59,895 nt of DNA, from positions 1 through 59,895 of the forward strand of contig JAICPY010000014.1 in assembly GCA_025929585.1 (NCBI GenBank), written 5' to 3'. The notes under the pieces were generated by a model. That model searched no databases. It was not told where the DNA came from and was given only the letters and a program-made list of their open reading frames with translations. This document shows positions 1 to 8,980 of the stretch, one piece after another. The position numbers and the translations under genes are program-made. How positions within the stretch are numbered: the first letter of the stretch is position 1; each line of letters opens with the position of its first letter. The stretch comes from Steroidobacter sp. (lineage in GTDB: Bacteria > Pseudomonadota > Gammaproteobacteria > Steroidobacterales > Steroidobacteraceae).

Positions 1-1383
1 AAGCAAGTCTCGTTCCCCAAGCAGTGCCGCAATGATTAGCGCGATGTCCTGCAGTCCCCAGTCCTGGCTGCGTAGAATCATGTGAGCCAAGCGCGGATGG
101 GCGGACAACTTGGTCATCTCTCGGCCATGAGCGGTGATCCTTCCGTCCGCAGCGATCGCGCCCAATTGCTTGAGCAGATCGACCGCTTGGGCGAAAGCAG
201 CGCTCGGCGGGGAGTCCAGCCAGCGTAGCGTGTTCGGATCGCGAACGCCCCAACCAGCTAACTCCAATGCCAAAGGCGCGAGATCCGCCTGTGCGATCTC
301 AGGGAGCGTTTGCGCAGCGAGTGCCGCATGCTCGGTTTGCGTCCACAGTCGATAGCAGACGCCGGGCTCCAGTCTTCCGGCTCGACCGCAGCGTTGCTCC
401 GCGGACGCACGCGAAATCCGAACGGTTTCCAACCGGCTCATGCCGCCCGCGGGATCGAACGCAGCGCGGCGCGCCAAGCCGCTGTCTATCACTACGCGCA
501 CGCCCTCGATGGTCAAACTGGTTTCAGCGATGTTGGTTGCCAGCACGACCTTGCGACGTCCGGGCGGACTTCGCTGCAACGCGTCGTCTTGAAGATCACC
601 ACCAAGCTCGCCGTACAAAGGGAAGAGGCGTACCGATTTCGGCAGATCTCGACTCTCGAGCAGCGATTGCGTTCGCCGGATCTCGCCTTGTCCGGGCAGA
701 AATGCGAGCACATCGCCGGATTCTTCTGCGATGGCGCGAACGATGACACTGGCGATCTGATCTTCGATGCGAGGCTCGCCGCGCATCGAGCGCTGAGCGC
801 GCATCGCCGCATCGGTTGCAGACCAGCGAACGTCGACAGGGAAGTTGCGGCCCTCCGAGGTGACGATCGGCGCATCATCTAATAGTGAGGCGACCGCTTT
901 GCCATCCAGTGTTGCCGACATCACCAGGAGTTTCAAATCTTCACGAAGGGTGTGCTGCGCATCCAGACACAACGCAAGACCTAAGTCCGCATGGATGCTG
1001 CGTTCGTGGAACTCATCGAAGATGACCAGTCCGATACCCTCTAGCGCGGCATCGTTCTGCAACCAACGCGTGAGAATCCCTTCAGTGACTACCTCGATTC
1101 GCGTCCTCGCGCTGACGCGCGTTTCCAAACGCGTCCGAAAACCGACTGTCGTGCCGACCGACTCGCCCAGCGTCTGTGCCATGCGAGTCGCGACTGCTCG
1201 TGCAGCCAAGCGTCGCGGCTCGAGCATCACGATCTTCTGCGAGCCGAGCCAGCGCTCATCGAGCATTGCGAGCGGCACGCGCGTCGACTTACCCGCGCCA
1301 GGCGGCGCTTGCAAAACAGCACTGGAGTGATCGGCCAACGCCTGCCGTAGGGCAGGCAGGGCGTCCTCTATGGGAAGCAGCAT
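1..1383 (-). CDS. hrpB: ATP-dependent helicase HrpB, 5' part (runs off the window)
   Basis: Superfamily 2 DEAH-type RNA helicase. The minus strand is open from an ATG at 1383 to the window edge, giving 461 residues that lack the C-terminus. Visible motifs are the P-loop APPGAGKST near residue 27, the DEFHERS box typical of HrpB, TNIAETSLTI (motif V) and QRCGRAGR (motif VI), in the expected order. HrpB is widespread in Proteobacteria; its cellular role is poorly defined and generally taken to be RNA remodelling. No Shine-Dalgarno is visible, because the arm of a repeat element begins two bases upstream of the start codon. The start is chosen because no coding sequence precedes it and the protein begins, as homologues do, just before the P-loop domain. 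Confidence 0.95.
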   Translation of the reverse strand, partial: MLLPIEDALPALRQALADHSSAVLQAPPGAGKSTRVPLAMLDERWLGSQKIVMLEPRRLAARAVATRMAQTLGESVGTTVGFRTRLETRVSARTRIEVVTEGILTRWLQNDAALEGIGLVIFDEFHERSIHADLGLALCLDAQHTLREDLKLLVMSATLDGKAVASLLDDAPIVTSEGRNFPVDVRWSATDAAMRAQRSMRGEPRIEDQIASVIVRAIAEESGDVLAFLPGQGEIRRTQSLLESRDLPKSVRLFPLYGELGGDLQDDALQRSPPGRRKVVLATNIAETSLTIEGVRVVIDSGLARRAAFDPAGGMSRLETVRISRASAEQRCGRAGRLEPGVCYRLWTQTEHAALAAQTLPEIAQADLAPLALELAGWGVRDPNTLRWLDSPPSAAFAQAVDLLKQLGAIAADGRITAHGREMTKLSAHPRLAHMILRSQDWGLQDIALIIAALLGERDLL

Positions 1384-1384
1384 G

Positions 1385-1518
1385 AGAAGGGGGTAATGAT
1401 TAGGGGGTAGGGGGTAGTAAGAAAGTAAAGCGAACGGCTGCTTTCGCCACGATCTGCGCTATGGTCTAGGCGCCACACCTCTTGCTACCCCCTACCCCCT
1501 GATCATTACCCCCTTCTT
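1385..1518. repeat. Heptamer-arm hairpin HH1
   Basis: Long inverted repeat with arms at 1385-1421 and 1481-1518 and a 59-base loop. The arms are built on the 7-mer AGGGGGT and its complement, with an AATGATTA segment near the outer end. The arms are near-perfect complements. The element fills the gap between the SBP-OmpA gene end and the hrpB start and replaces the hrpB ribosome-binding region. Confidence 0.9.
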
Positions 1519-1522
1519 CTCC

Positions 1523-3211
1523 TCATTCCAACGTAAACCACTGCACCTCGACGCGACGATTCAGATCGCTGTTGGGGCCGGCGGGTTCTTCCCATCCTCG
1601 ACCTACGGCCTCGATGCGAGCAACGTCGATGTCCTTGTGCCGTTCTTTGAGAGCTTCGCTGACCGCGATTGCGCGCTGACGAGAGAGCTCCATTGCTTTC
1701 ATTGCCATGCTCTTGACCAATTGTTCACCGCCTTGCTCGCGAAATTCATTGACGCGTGCGTTGTCCACGTGACCACGCAGAAGCACAGTCGAGCCGGGGC
1801 TGACTTGGAGGAAGCGTTTGATCGTATCTAGATATTCCAGATTCTGAGGTGCATCGCGATCGAGCGCCGAGGAGTTGGCTTCGAAGAAAAAGCGAATGTC
1901 CTTGCTCAGCAGAGGATCGCCCTCGATCGAGGTACGCGACGCGGTCTTGATCGGCGCGATCGCAATCTTCTGCTCAGAGAACAGTCCTTTCTTCTGCAAT
2001 GCTTCGAGATAACTGGAGTCCATGAAGCGGGACGAATCGGTTGGATTCCTGATCACGCTTCCGTAGGCCAATACCGAAGACTGAAAGATGCCGCCGAACG
2101 ATCCGGCCGAATCGATCGTGCCAGAGAAGAACGCCAGATTCTCCGGCAAGTTGGCCAGATGCACCTTCGCGAGCTCATCTCGCGCATCCGCTTCGCTCCA
2201 ACCGAAAGCTTTCGCCACGACGGCGATATTCCCCGCTTGCTGATCGCGCAAGCGGCGATTTCCTTCGAGGATGCCATGGACCAGACCGCGAACCATGTCG
2301 GGATTTTGTTTCGCGAAGCCGCGATTCACCGCGAGCACGTCTGCGATCACCAGAAGATTTCGATTGGAGACGAGTGCCTTGGCAGCGCCATTGGAGCTCT
2401 CGATGACTTCATCCGTGCGCGGCGCCCATCCAACGCAACCATTCAATCGAGGTTGCGAGCTTGCAAGCTCGTGCTCATAAGCATCGCAGGCAACGAACGC
2501 ATCCTCATAGAACACCAACCCCAATTCACCCTCTGCGGGACGCGCATCCAAATCGCGCAGAATGGTGACGGGCACGCCAGCCTCCTGGGCAAGGTAGCGA
2601 ATGAAGAACTCGCTTTCATTGAACTGCGAGGCGGCGAGCACCTTGCCGGCGAGTTGATTGATCGATGCAATGCCGCGATCGACCACGACCATGTCGGCGC
2701 CGCGGGAATAGCCGATCTGCACGGGCACCACGGCTTCGAACTGCCGGCCAAGCACGGCGAGTGCGTCCGCCGTGGTCGCCGTTGCCGCCAAGCGGCCGTT
2801 GTTGAGCGGTGACCATGTTTCGTCTTCGCTCATCGAGATTTTTACCTTAAAGCCATATTCTTTCGCGAAGAAAGAATCCGCGTTCGGCTCGAGTCCGCCA
2901 TTCGCCACGATCAGGCCGCCATAGCCGGCGTATTCGCTAATGTCTATCTGCAAGACGCCATCCTTCGGCGTGTAGGTTGCCGCGGCTTCCAGCGTTGGCG
3001 TTCCATCGACGGGTTCAATCGGTTCCGGTGCATCTCCCTTCGGCGCAGCCGGACGCGCGCTCTGCCCGGAGCCGCTCGATGCCTGGTCCGGCCCCTTGTC
3101 TCTGCCGACGAGCAGATAAACGCCGAGACCGATGAGGCCTACGAGCAAGACAAACGTGATGATGTTGCCGATCGCAGAGCCGCGGGATGAGCGGCGAGAG
3201 GAGAGGCTCAT
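1523..3211 (-). CDS. Substrate-binding-like protein fused to an OmpA domain (last gene of PspA cluster)
   Basis: A 562-residue membrane-anchored protein. A transmembrane helix at about residues 14-36 follows a short Ser/Arg-rich N-terminus. A periplasmic-binding-protein-like region of the NMT1/phosphate-binding type follows (about 75-400). The C-terminal OmpA/MotB-like peptidoglycan-binding domain (about 430-560) contains IRFFFEANSSALD and LRGHVDN and ends with NRRVEVQWF. The start at 3211 is chosen because upstream in-frame codons come from repeat element HH2 and MSLSSRR immediately precedes the helix. It lies downstream of pspA, an AAA ATPase and a membrane coiled-coil gene on the same strand. 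I infer that it anchors or senses at the cell wall for that cluster; a ligand cannot be read from the sequence. Confidence 0.85.
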   Translation of the reverse strand: MSLSSRRSSRGSAIGNIITFVLLVGLIGLGVYLLVGRDKGPDQASSGSGQSARPAAPKGDAPEPIEPVDGTPTLEAAATYTPKDGVLQIDISEYAGYGGLIVANGGLEPNADSFFAKEYGFKVKISMSEDETWSPLNNGRLAATATTADALAVLGRQFEAVVPVQIGYSRGADMVVVDRGIASINQLAGKVLAASQFNESEFFIRYLAQEAGVPVTILRDLDARPAEGELGLVFYEDAFVACDAYEHELASSQPRLNGCVGWAPRTDEVIESSNGAAKALVSNRNLLVIADVLAVNRGFAKQNPDMVRGLVHGILEGNRRLRDQQAGNIAVVAKAFGWSEADARDELAKVHLANLPENLAFFSGTIDSAGSFGGIFQSSVLAYGSVIRNPTDSSRFMDSSYLEALQKKGLFSEQKIAIAPIKTASRTSIEGDPLLSKDIRFFFEANSSALDRDAPQNLEYLDTIKRFLQVSPGSTVLLRGHVDNARVNEFREQGGEQLVKSMAMKAMELSRQRAIAVSEALKERHKDIDVARIEAVGRGWEEPAGPNSDLNRRVEVQWFTLE

Positions 3212-3254
3212 TTGAGTACCCTGGTGAAGTGAAGAGCGAGACACTGAGCAGTGC

Positions 3255-3363
3255 GAGTCTGTAGTCCACAGTCCGCAGTCCGCAGCAAGACGAACCAAGA
3301 GCGATGCTGACCCGTCACGCCATAGTCGGGCTGCAGACTACAGACTGCGGTCTGCGGACTCAT
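3255..3363. repeat. Heptamer-arm hairpin HH2
   Basis: Arms at 3255-3285 and 3331-3363, built on the 7-mer AGTCCGC with variants AGTCTGT and AGTCCAC, partly complementary. The loop carries a CCCGTCAC fragment like the arm unit of HH17. It lies between two genes of the PspA cluster. The same unit recurs in HH11 and HH12. Confidence 0.8.
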
Positions 3364-3377
3364 GAGCGCCGTGAGAT

Positions 3378-4238
3378 TCATTCCGCTACTTTCCGCCGAG
3401 GTTGCCTATGGCTCATAGGGCGCTTCGGCTCTAGCAGCTCCGGTGGAGGCGCTTCGTCGGTGAAGGCATCGAGGCCGGAAAACAGCTCGCGTTGATCCTT
3501 TAGCCAGCGGTTCGCTTCGTTCAACGAAGCTGACAGTGCATCTAGTGAGGAGCGTACGCTGTGCTCATCGGTTGCGAGCAGGGCTTGTTCTCGTACGAGC
3601 GAGATCTGCTGTTTGAGGCGATCCAATTCCGCATCCACGAGCTCCCGTCGGCGTTCCGCATCCGCGTGTGCGGCGCGACGCGAACGAATGACGTTCAATT
3701 GTTGCTCGAGACTACGCTTGAGCTCCTCGTCCGCATCGCCGGTAGACAAGCGGTCGATGATTCGACGCTCTTGCTCCTCCAGGCTAGTGTGTTCGCGTGT
3801 CGCCGCTGCGAGCACCTGAAGGAGGGAAGCGCGAGCAGCGAGTAATTTCAAATGAAGCCAGGCGAGTTGACGAACATCGCCGATTTGAAGCTCGGTAGCG
3901 CTGCTGCGCGTTAACAAATCCACGATCTCGCGAGCTTGCTGCTCGACAGCGAGCTGTGCCTCTTGTGCATCGGCGTCAATATGGGCGGCGAGCGATTGAT
4001 ATCGGGTGCCCCAATTCTCGCGACCGCCTTCAGAATCAACGATCGCGCGGAAGCGTTCGTTTTGCGAGAGTGCCCACAGGTACAGCCCTTCGAGGCCTGC
4101 CCCGATCAGCCAGATGGCGGGATTGATCACTGCACCGAGCAGCGCCAGCGTGGCGATACCGAACCAGTTCGGCGGAATCGGCATCCCGAAGGGCCGTGCA
4201 TTGAATGCCGCCGCGAGGTACGAACGTTTCGCCGTCAT
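3378..4238 (-). CDS. Membrane-anchored coiled-coil protein (PspA cluster)
   Basis: A 286-residue protein of unknown function. After a soluble stretch, residues 24-58 form one or two hydrophobic helices beginning PNWFGIATLALLGAV. The remainder is Glu/Gln/Arg-rich with heptad character (about 95-260), predicting long coiled coils, then a basic Pro-rich tail. Its ATG at 4238 overlaps the TGA of the preceding AAA ATPase as ATGA, so the two are translationally coupled; longer in-frame extensions read back into the ATPase gene and are rejected. PspA is itself coiled-coil, so a structural partner for the PspA/ATPase pair in the inner membrane is a reasonable inference, but no enzymatic motif is present. 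Confidence 0.85.
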   Translation of the reverse strand: MTAKRSYLAAAFNARPFGMPIPPNWFGIATLALLGAVINPAIWLIGAGLEGLYLWALSQNERFRAIVDSEGGRENWGTRYQSLAAHIDADAQEAQLAVEQQAREIVDLLTRSSATELQIGDVRQLAWLHLKLLAARASLLQVLAAATREHTSLEEQERRIIDRLSTGDADEELKRSLEQQLNVIRSRRAAHADAERRRELVDAELDRLKQQISLVREQALLATDEHSVRSSLDALSASLNEANRWLKDQRELFSGLDAFTDEAPPPELLEPKRPMSHRQPRRKVAE

Positions 4239-5890
4239 GTCGCTGTCGGTTGCCTCGCGAAATGCCGAAACGGCGCTGGCACGAAGGCGAGGTCCGTCGC
4301 TTCGCGAATCGCGATGCGCATCTGGAACTCGAGCACATCGGCCGGTACCGGATTTTGATAACCGTCCAGGCACGCTTCGAGTGCGGCAGCGCCATCCAGA
4401 TTCTCGGTGCGCGAGCGTCGATAGGCCTTGACGACCAGTGCTTCCGCCGCGCCCGGCGTGAGCAGCGTCGGCATTCTGGCTTCGAACTTCTGCAGTTGCG
4501 CAGCAGGCAAGTCGAGACCGTAACGCTTGGCCAGCGCACCAATCAACAATGCACTCTCGGCAGCCGTACTCGTCGGCAATAGCGGAACCTTGACGTCGAC
4601 TCGACCTGGACGCTTCAAGTCGACTTCGATCAGATCGGGCCGCGAGGAGGCTAGGATCCACAGGACGCGGCCGCGGTTGGAAGTGTCGGCCATCTCCTGC
4701 GCGATCATCGAATACAAACGTCCGGACAGTCCGCTATCCCCGCTCCCGGCATCGCGTCTGCCCAATGTTTGATCGGCCTCGTCGATGAAAACCATGCAGC
4801 GGCCGAGCGCTCTCACGAGCCGGAATATTTTTTCTAGATTGCCTTCGCTCGAGCCCACCCAACGGTCGCGAAAATTCTTGAGCTTCACGACAGGCACGCC
4901 GGCCTCGCCAGCGAGACATTCGACCAAGAATGTTTTACCTGTGCCGACCGGGCCGCACAACAAATAACCCATCGGCAAAGCCTTCAAATCGCCGCTGTGC
5001 CACAACGCGATGTCTTGGCGTAGCCAATGCTTGAGAGCCTCTTGCCCGTGATAATCCTCGAGCGTGCGCTTGGATTCGATGAATTCCACCAGTCCCGCAG
5101 AGTCTCGTTCGACGAGGTCCTTCTTGATACGCGTCAAATCCGCCGAGCTGAGCGCTTGCCCTGCGTGACCGCGAATTTTGATGAGACTTTCGAGCGCGGC
5201 GACAGTGACACCGACCAGCGCCGCGGCAATGTGCGTCGTGTTCGCATCCGCCGCAAAGGCTTTTGGATGCTGTACTTTCAAGATCGCAAGCGCACTTTCG
5301 AGTGCAGCAGCCTCCGGCAACGGAACACGGATGCGCGCCGTGTGCGTATCGAACGCGATCATCGGCTCGACATCGTTCAGGTTGTCGGCGATTAGAATGG
5401 TCGTGAAAGGCAAATCGACGAACGGCGCCTCCGAAGACCACTCCCGCAGAATGCTCGTGAGGCTTCCATGTTCGTAACCCGCACCATCGGCGGGGATGAT
5501 GTGATCGATGCCGCGCACGATGACCGCAACGTGCTCTTTGATTTCACGTCCCAGTGCACGCAAATTCCCGAAATAGCGCAGATAGCGGCTGATGTAATGC
5601 ATTGCCGCCAACGGTTCGCGCGGCAAGTTCGTGAGGTTCGCGCCGCCCCACTTTTCGATCAGATCACCACCGCGCTCGATCCTCAAACCATTGCCGAGAT
5701 CGTACGTGAGCACGATCGCAAAGCTCGCGAGCAGATCATCCTCGATGTAGCCGGCGAGATTGACGAGCCGCTCGCCGACGGCGGTCCGGTCGTGAACGTT
5801 GCCGTACAGGATGAATTGCCCGTGCGCGCCACTTTCGTATGCGTTCGCGAGCTCGCTTGCCCAGGCAGGAGAGCCTTCAGGTGCAGGCAT
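4235..5890 (-). CDS. AAA+ ATPase (PspA cluster)
   Basis: A 551-residue classical AAA-family ATPase. Residues 1-270 form an N-terminal region that resembles a degenerate AAA-like fold (FILYGNVHD near residue 27; VIVRGIDH near 123). The active module has Walker A GPVGTGKT at 313-320, Walker B MVFIDEADQ at about 366-374, and a sensor/arginine-finger region around SSRPDLIEVDLKRPGRVD. AAA proteins of this architecture are found beside PspA homologues in several phyla and probably remodel PspA oligomers or a client protein in an ATP-dependent way; that role is inferred. The stop overlaps the next start (ATGA). Upstream lies a chimeric repeat element, then pspA. Confidence 0.9.
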   Translation of the reverse strand: MPAPEGSPAWASELANAYESGAHGQFILYGNVHDRTAVGERLVNLAGYIEDDLLASFAIVLTYDLGNGLRIERGGDLIEKWGGANLTNLPREPLAAMHYISRYLRYFGNLRALGREIKEHVAVIVRGIDHIIPADGAGYEHGSLTSILREWSSEAPFVDLPFTTILIADNLNDVEPMIAFDTHTARIRVPLPEAAALESALAILKVQHPKAFAADANTTHIAAALVGVTVAALESLIKIRGHAGQALSSADLTRIKKDLVERDSAGLVEFIESKRTLEDYHGQEALKHWLRQDIALWHSGDLKALPMGYLLCGPVGTGKTFLVECLAGEAGVPVVKLKNFRDRWVGSSEGNLEKIFRLVRALGRCMVFIDEADQTLGRRDAGSGDSGLSGRLYSMIAQEMADTSNRGRVLWILASSRPDLIEVDLKRPGRVDVKVPLLPTSTAAESALLIGALAKRYGLDLPAAQLQKFEARMPTLLTPGAAEALVVKAYRRSRTENLDGAAALEACLDGYQNPVPADVLEFQMRIAIREATDLAFVPAPFRHFARQPTAT

Positions 5891-5905
5891 AGGTTCGCTG
5901 TGTCC

Positions 5906-5966
5906 GGTTGGCAGTTGACAGTTGGCAGTGAGAGCAGGGGCCGCTTTGACTTCGTCACCTCGTCAG
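5906..5966. repeat. Chimeric heptamer-arm element HH3
   Basis: The left arm at 5906-5932 uses 7-mer GGCAGTT. The right arm at 5947-5966 reads as the complement of a GTGACGAG type arm and ends in CGTCAG. The arms do not complement each other, so this looks like two half-elements joined. It separates pspA from the AAA ATPase gene. Confidence 0.65.
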
Positions 5967-5972
5967 ATAGCC

Positions 5973-6728
5973 TCAGGTATTTCCTCCCGCGCTCTCCGAC
6001 TCCTTCGCACCCATGGTGCGAGTCGTCGGCGTGGCGGGGCCCTCGGACGGCAAGGAGATCCCCTCGCGAGCGGCGAAATCCGCAAGAGCTTGGTCGGCAA
6101 GTGCGTTGAGCTCGGCCTCCTTCACTTCGATGTCGCCCATGTCGACCGAGTCCTTTGCTACGCGAGCACGACCAGCCGCGCGAGTGCGTTCTTCCTCGAC
6201 CATCTCATGCAACCGATTGAGCGTGTCGCCGGAGCCGCCGATGCTCGAAATCATGCCCGATGCCATCTCGTGGATCTCTGCCATCGCCTGATTCATGCGC
6301 ATATCGTTGATCGCACCTTTGAGGCTTTCGATCTTTGACTTCGCGGTCTGCACGGCGATATCGCGTGCCTTCACGAGATTCTTGTAGGTTCCTTCGGCCT
6401 GCTCCAGCTGAGTGCGGTTCTCGGCGAGCTGTGCTTCGATCGTTTGCAACCGCAATGCATATTGACCCGCCGCGGACTTATTGCCGGCTCGCAAGTGAGC
6501 CGTGGTCTTCGCACGCAGGTCTTTCTGCTCCGCTTCGAGCTTGCGGACTTGACCCATGATGCGTTCGCACAGTCCGGCGTGGGTGGCCAATCCTTGGTTG
6601 TAGTTCGCGATCTGCTTGCGCAGATTCTCCTGCTCGAGCTCCAGCAACGCTTCGGGATTGCGCTTCTCCATCCCTGAGATAAACAAGGAGAAGAATCCTC
6701 TGATCAGATTTCCGAGTCGGCTGAACAT
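5973..6728 (-). CDS. pspA: PspA/IM30 family membrane-stress protein
   Basis: A 251-residue, almost entirely helical protein starting MFSRLGNLIRGFF, an amphipathic helix typical of PspA, followed by the coiled coil (about 25-190) with LEQENLRKQI and the usual internal heptads. PspA/IM30 proteins bind stressed inner membranes and assemble into ESCRT-III-like rings or rods. The start at 6728 has a good ribosome-binding site (GGAGGG) upstream; the longer reading frame to 6815 lacks family similarity. It is the first gene of the cluster with the AAA ATPase, coiled-coil membrane protein and SBP-OmpA fusion. No PspF, PspB or PspC is nearby, so this is not an enterobacterial-type Psp operon. Confidence 0.92.
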   Translation of the reverse strand: MFSRLGNLIRGFFSLFISGMEKRNPEALLELEQENLRKQIANYNQGLATHAGLCERIMGQVRKLEAEQKDLRAKTTAHLRAGNKSAAGQYALRLQTIEAQLAENRTQLEQAEGTYKNLVKARDIAVQTAKSKIESLKGAINDMRMNQAMAEIHEMASGMISSIGGSGDTLNRLHEMVEEERTRAAGRARVAKDSVDMGDIEVKEAELNALADQALADFAAREGISLPSEGPATPTTRTMGAKESESAGGNT

Positions 6729-6871
6729 GTGCCCTCCGCGAGTGCAATCCGGTGTACCGGGACGTGAAAGTCGTGAGAGGGTAGCGAAAATCGCCGGGTC
6801 AGAGTAGGGAATCAAGGTAAGGAGCGGTTGTGTACCGGTAAACGGGGCCTTGCGACCGGCAGGGCGCTACG

Positions 6872-6968
6872 TAGTTGACGGTTGACGGTTGACAGTTGAC
6901 AGTCTGAGTGCCGCTCCCCGGTAAGCTTCGAACTCTGACCGTCAACCGCCAACTATCAACTGCCAACC
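6872..6968. repeat. Heptamer-arm hairpin HH4
   Basis: Arms at 6872-6903 and 6937-6968, unit GTTGACG/GTTGACA and complement, with a short loop. TCTGAC marks the start of the right arm. It lies between the divergent pspA and tesB genes and ends about ten bases before the tesB start. The left arm carries repeated TTGACA, which happens to match a -35 hexamer. Confidence 0.88.
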
Positions 6969-6978
6969 GCGATAGCCC

Positions 6979-7866
6979 ATGCCCACCTCAGTGAATCCCG
7001 CCCCGCCCGCTCCGCAGCACTTGCATGAGGTGCTGGAGCTCGAGCAACTCGATACGAATCTCTTTCGCAGCCGCGTCAATCAGATCAATAGCAATCGCTC
7101 CCTGTTCGGGGGGCAAATCCTGGGGCAGGGATTGCAGGCCGCAGCCCTGACGGTCGATCCCTCGCGAGTGCCGCATTCTTTGCACGGATATTTCTTGCTG
7201 GCCGGGATAAGTGACATTCCAGTTATCTATGATGTCGAGCTCACTCGTGACGGTGGCAGCTTCTCGACACGCCGCGTCGTCGCACGTCAACGCGCGAAGA
7301 CGATCTTCCACATGGAGTGCTCGTTTCACAAACAAGAAACCGGATTCGAGCACGAGGTGAAGTTGGACCTCGATGTGCCGGATCCCGATAAGCTTCTGAG
7401 CCTGACAGAACTAGCGCAGCGCTTTGCGGATCGCATGCCGAAGAGCGCAGCGGCGATGCAGGAGAAGGCGATCGTCGAGCTGAAACCGGTCAGCCCGGAA
7501 GATTTCTTCCTGCGCAAAGCCGAGACGACTCGCGCTCTATATTGGATCAAGGCCACCTCGAAGTTACCGGACGATGCGCTCACCCAAACCTCGGCGTTGG
7601 CGTATTTATCTGATTATTTCTTGACGCCGCTGACGATCTTGAAGCACACGGTTTCGCTCATCAACGATCAAGTGATGATGGCGAGCCTCGATCATGCAAT
7701 GTGGTTTCATCGCGCTTGTCGAGCCGATGAGTGGGTTCTGGTCGATGCGCTCAGTCCTTTTGCGGGTGGCGCGCGAGGATTTACTCGAGCCCAGATTTGG
7801 ACGCGCGATCGCAGATTAGCGGCGTCGGTTGCGCAGGAGGGATTGGTCCGGCCATTGCAGAGATGA
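6979..7866 (+). CDS. tesB: Acyl-CoA thioesterase II
   Basis: A 295-residue double-hotdog thioesterase that hydrolyses medium- and long-chain acyl-CoA in the cytoplasm. The N-terminal repeat shows NRSLFGGQILGQ and HSLHGYFL; the C-terminal repeat shows YLSDYFLTPL, in which Asp is the expected catalytic residue, then SLDHAMWFHR and VAQEGLVR, with the family Gln. Length matches E. coli TesB (286). No Shine-Dalgarno is visible; the right arm of element HH4 ends about ten bases before the ATG, so translation may rely on a short leader. It is divergent from pspA and convergent with rluB. Confidence 0.95.
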   Translation: MPTSVNPAPPAPQHLHEVLELEQLDTNLFRSRVNQINSNRSLFGGQILGQGLQAAALTVDPSRVPHSLHGYFLLAGISDIPVIYDVELTRDGGSFSTRRVVARQRAKTIFHMECSFHKQETGFEHEVKLDLDVPDPDKLLSLTELAQRFADRMPKSAAAMQEKAIVELKPVSPEDFFLRKAETTRALYWIKATSKLPDDALTQTSALAYLSDYFLTPLTILKHTVSLINDQVMMASLDHAMWFHRACRADEWVLVDALSPFAGGARGFTRAQIWTRDRRLAASVAQEGLVRPLQR

Positions 7867-8018
7867 GATAGGGGAGGGGACTGGGAACTGGGGACTGGGG
7901 AATAGGGAATGAGGAATAGGGAATGAGGGAATAGTTCAGCGGCCCTCCAGCGTTGCACGGCCACACTCGTACCACCTCTCTGGCGGTCAACGGTCAACGG
8001 TCAACCGTCAACCGTCAG
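7867..8018. repeat. Chimeric heptamer-arm element HH5
   Basis: The left part 7867-7934 carries two 7-mer types, GGGGACT and GGAATAG/GGAATGA. The right part 7985-8018 carries GGTCAAC followed by GTCAACC. The halves do not complement each other. It lies between the convergent tesB and rluB, and the rluB stop codon and last codons lie inside the right part. Confidence 0.75.
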
Positions 8019-8846
8019 CAGCGTGGCTCTCAATCTCTCCACATCGCGTTTGCCTAGCAATTTCGCCTGGCCGGGTCTGAGGTTGCCGGCTTTCAGGGGG
8101 CCGATCGCAACGCGTTCCAGTTCGCGAACCTTTAAACCCACGCGGGCGAGCATGCGTCGGATTTCGCGGTTCTGGCCTTCGCGCAGCGTGACACTCAGGA
8201 GCGTTCGATCGCCGCGGGCCCGATCCACCAATCGCTTCAGAATGCGTACCGATTCCATCGACGCGCGCTTCGCCGTCTTCGTACCCTCCGAAGTCGGAGT
8301 TACCAGATACATGCCTTGCTTGAGTTTCTGAAGCTGCTCGTGCGAAGCAAGCCCTGCGCAAGTGACGTGGTATTCCTTTGTCACGCCGAACTTGGGGTGG
8401 GTGAGCTGATAGGCAAAGTCGCCATCATTGGTGATCAGCAGCAGGCCGGTCGAATCGGCATCGAGCCTGCCGATCGGAAACAGCCGATCGCGCCTGAGCG
8501 CTAGTGGAACGAAGTCCAGAACCGTACGTCGTCCTTCGGGGTCGCTCGTCGTCGTGATGACGCCTTTCGGCTTGTTGATCAGGATGTACGAGAAGTTGCG
8601 CGCAGGTGCGGTGGCAGTAGCCGTGCCAGCTGTCACTGGCAGTTCGATGACCTCGCCGTCCAATTCGACTACGTCCTTCGCCGGATCCACGAAGCAAGGC
8701 AGTGTCGTGACGGCCTTTCCGTTCACGCGCACGCGCCCCGCAGTGATCATTTCCTCGCAATCGCGGCGTGCGCCGATGCCGGCATCGGCCATCGCTTTTT
8801 GGAGGCGGACAGAATTTGAAGTTGCGCCAGGACGTGCTCTAGTCAT
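8001..8846 (-). CDS. rluB: 23S rRNA pseudouridine synthase, RluB-like
   Basis: A 281-residue RsuA/RluB/RluE-family pseudouridine synthase. An S4 RNA-binding domain (VRLQKAMADAGIGARRDCE) occupies the first 75 residues. The catalytic domain follows with the family motif GRLDADSTGLLLITNDG, whose Asp attacks the uridine, and REGQNREIRRML near the C-terminus. RluB modifies helix 89 of 23S rRNA; RluB rather than RluE or RsuA is suggested by the S4 domain and the INKPKGVITT region, but the exact target is inferred. The final codons (LLTVDG) and stop are encoded by the arm of HH5, so the natural C-terminus has been altered by the repeat. Confidence 0.9.
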   Translation of the reverse strand: MTRARPGATSNSVRLQKAMADAGIGARRDCEEMITAGRVRVNGKAVTTLPCFVDPAKDVVELDGEVIELPVTAGTATATAPARNFSYILINKPKGVITTTSDPEGRRTVLDFVPLALRRDRLFPIGRLDADSTGLLLITNDGDFAYQLTHPKFGVTKEYHVTCAGLASHEQLQKLKQGMYLVTPTSEGTKTAKRASMESVRILKRLVDRARGDRTLLSVTLREGQNREIRRMLARVGLKVRELERVAIGPLKAGNLRPGQAKLLGKRDVERLRATLLTVDG

Positions 8847-8949
8847 GAGGCCAATGGTATCCGGTCCTGCGCCTCCTGACTCCGAGCTTCGAACGAATAA
8901 CCCCCTGATCCGCTGCGTCGCGCAGAACTCAAACGAGCTGCGCTTTCGG

Positions 8950-8974
8950 CCTCTACACCTCTACACGTGTACAC
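8950..8974. repeat. Half heptamer-arm element HH6 (right arm only)
   Basis: A short run of CTCTACAC-type units ending GTGTACAC, resembling the right arm of HH19. No matching left arm is found within 100 bases. It lies between the rluB start and the hybrid kinase gene end. Confidence 0.4.
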
Positions 8975-8980
8975 ACCATC

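Noticed and set aside
6729-6871. Sigma-54 promoter upstream of pspA
   Set aside because: The best candidate on the minus strand has GG and GC eleven rather than ten bases apart and no PspF gene is present.
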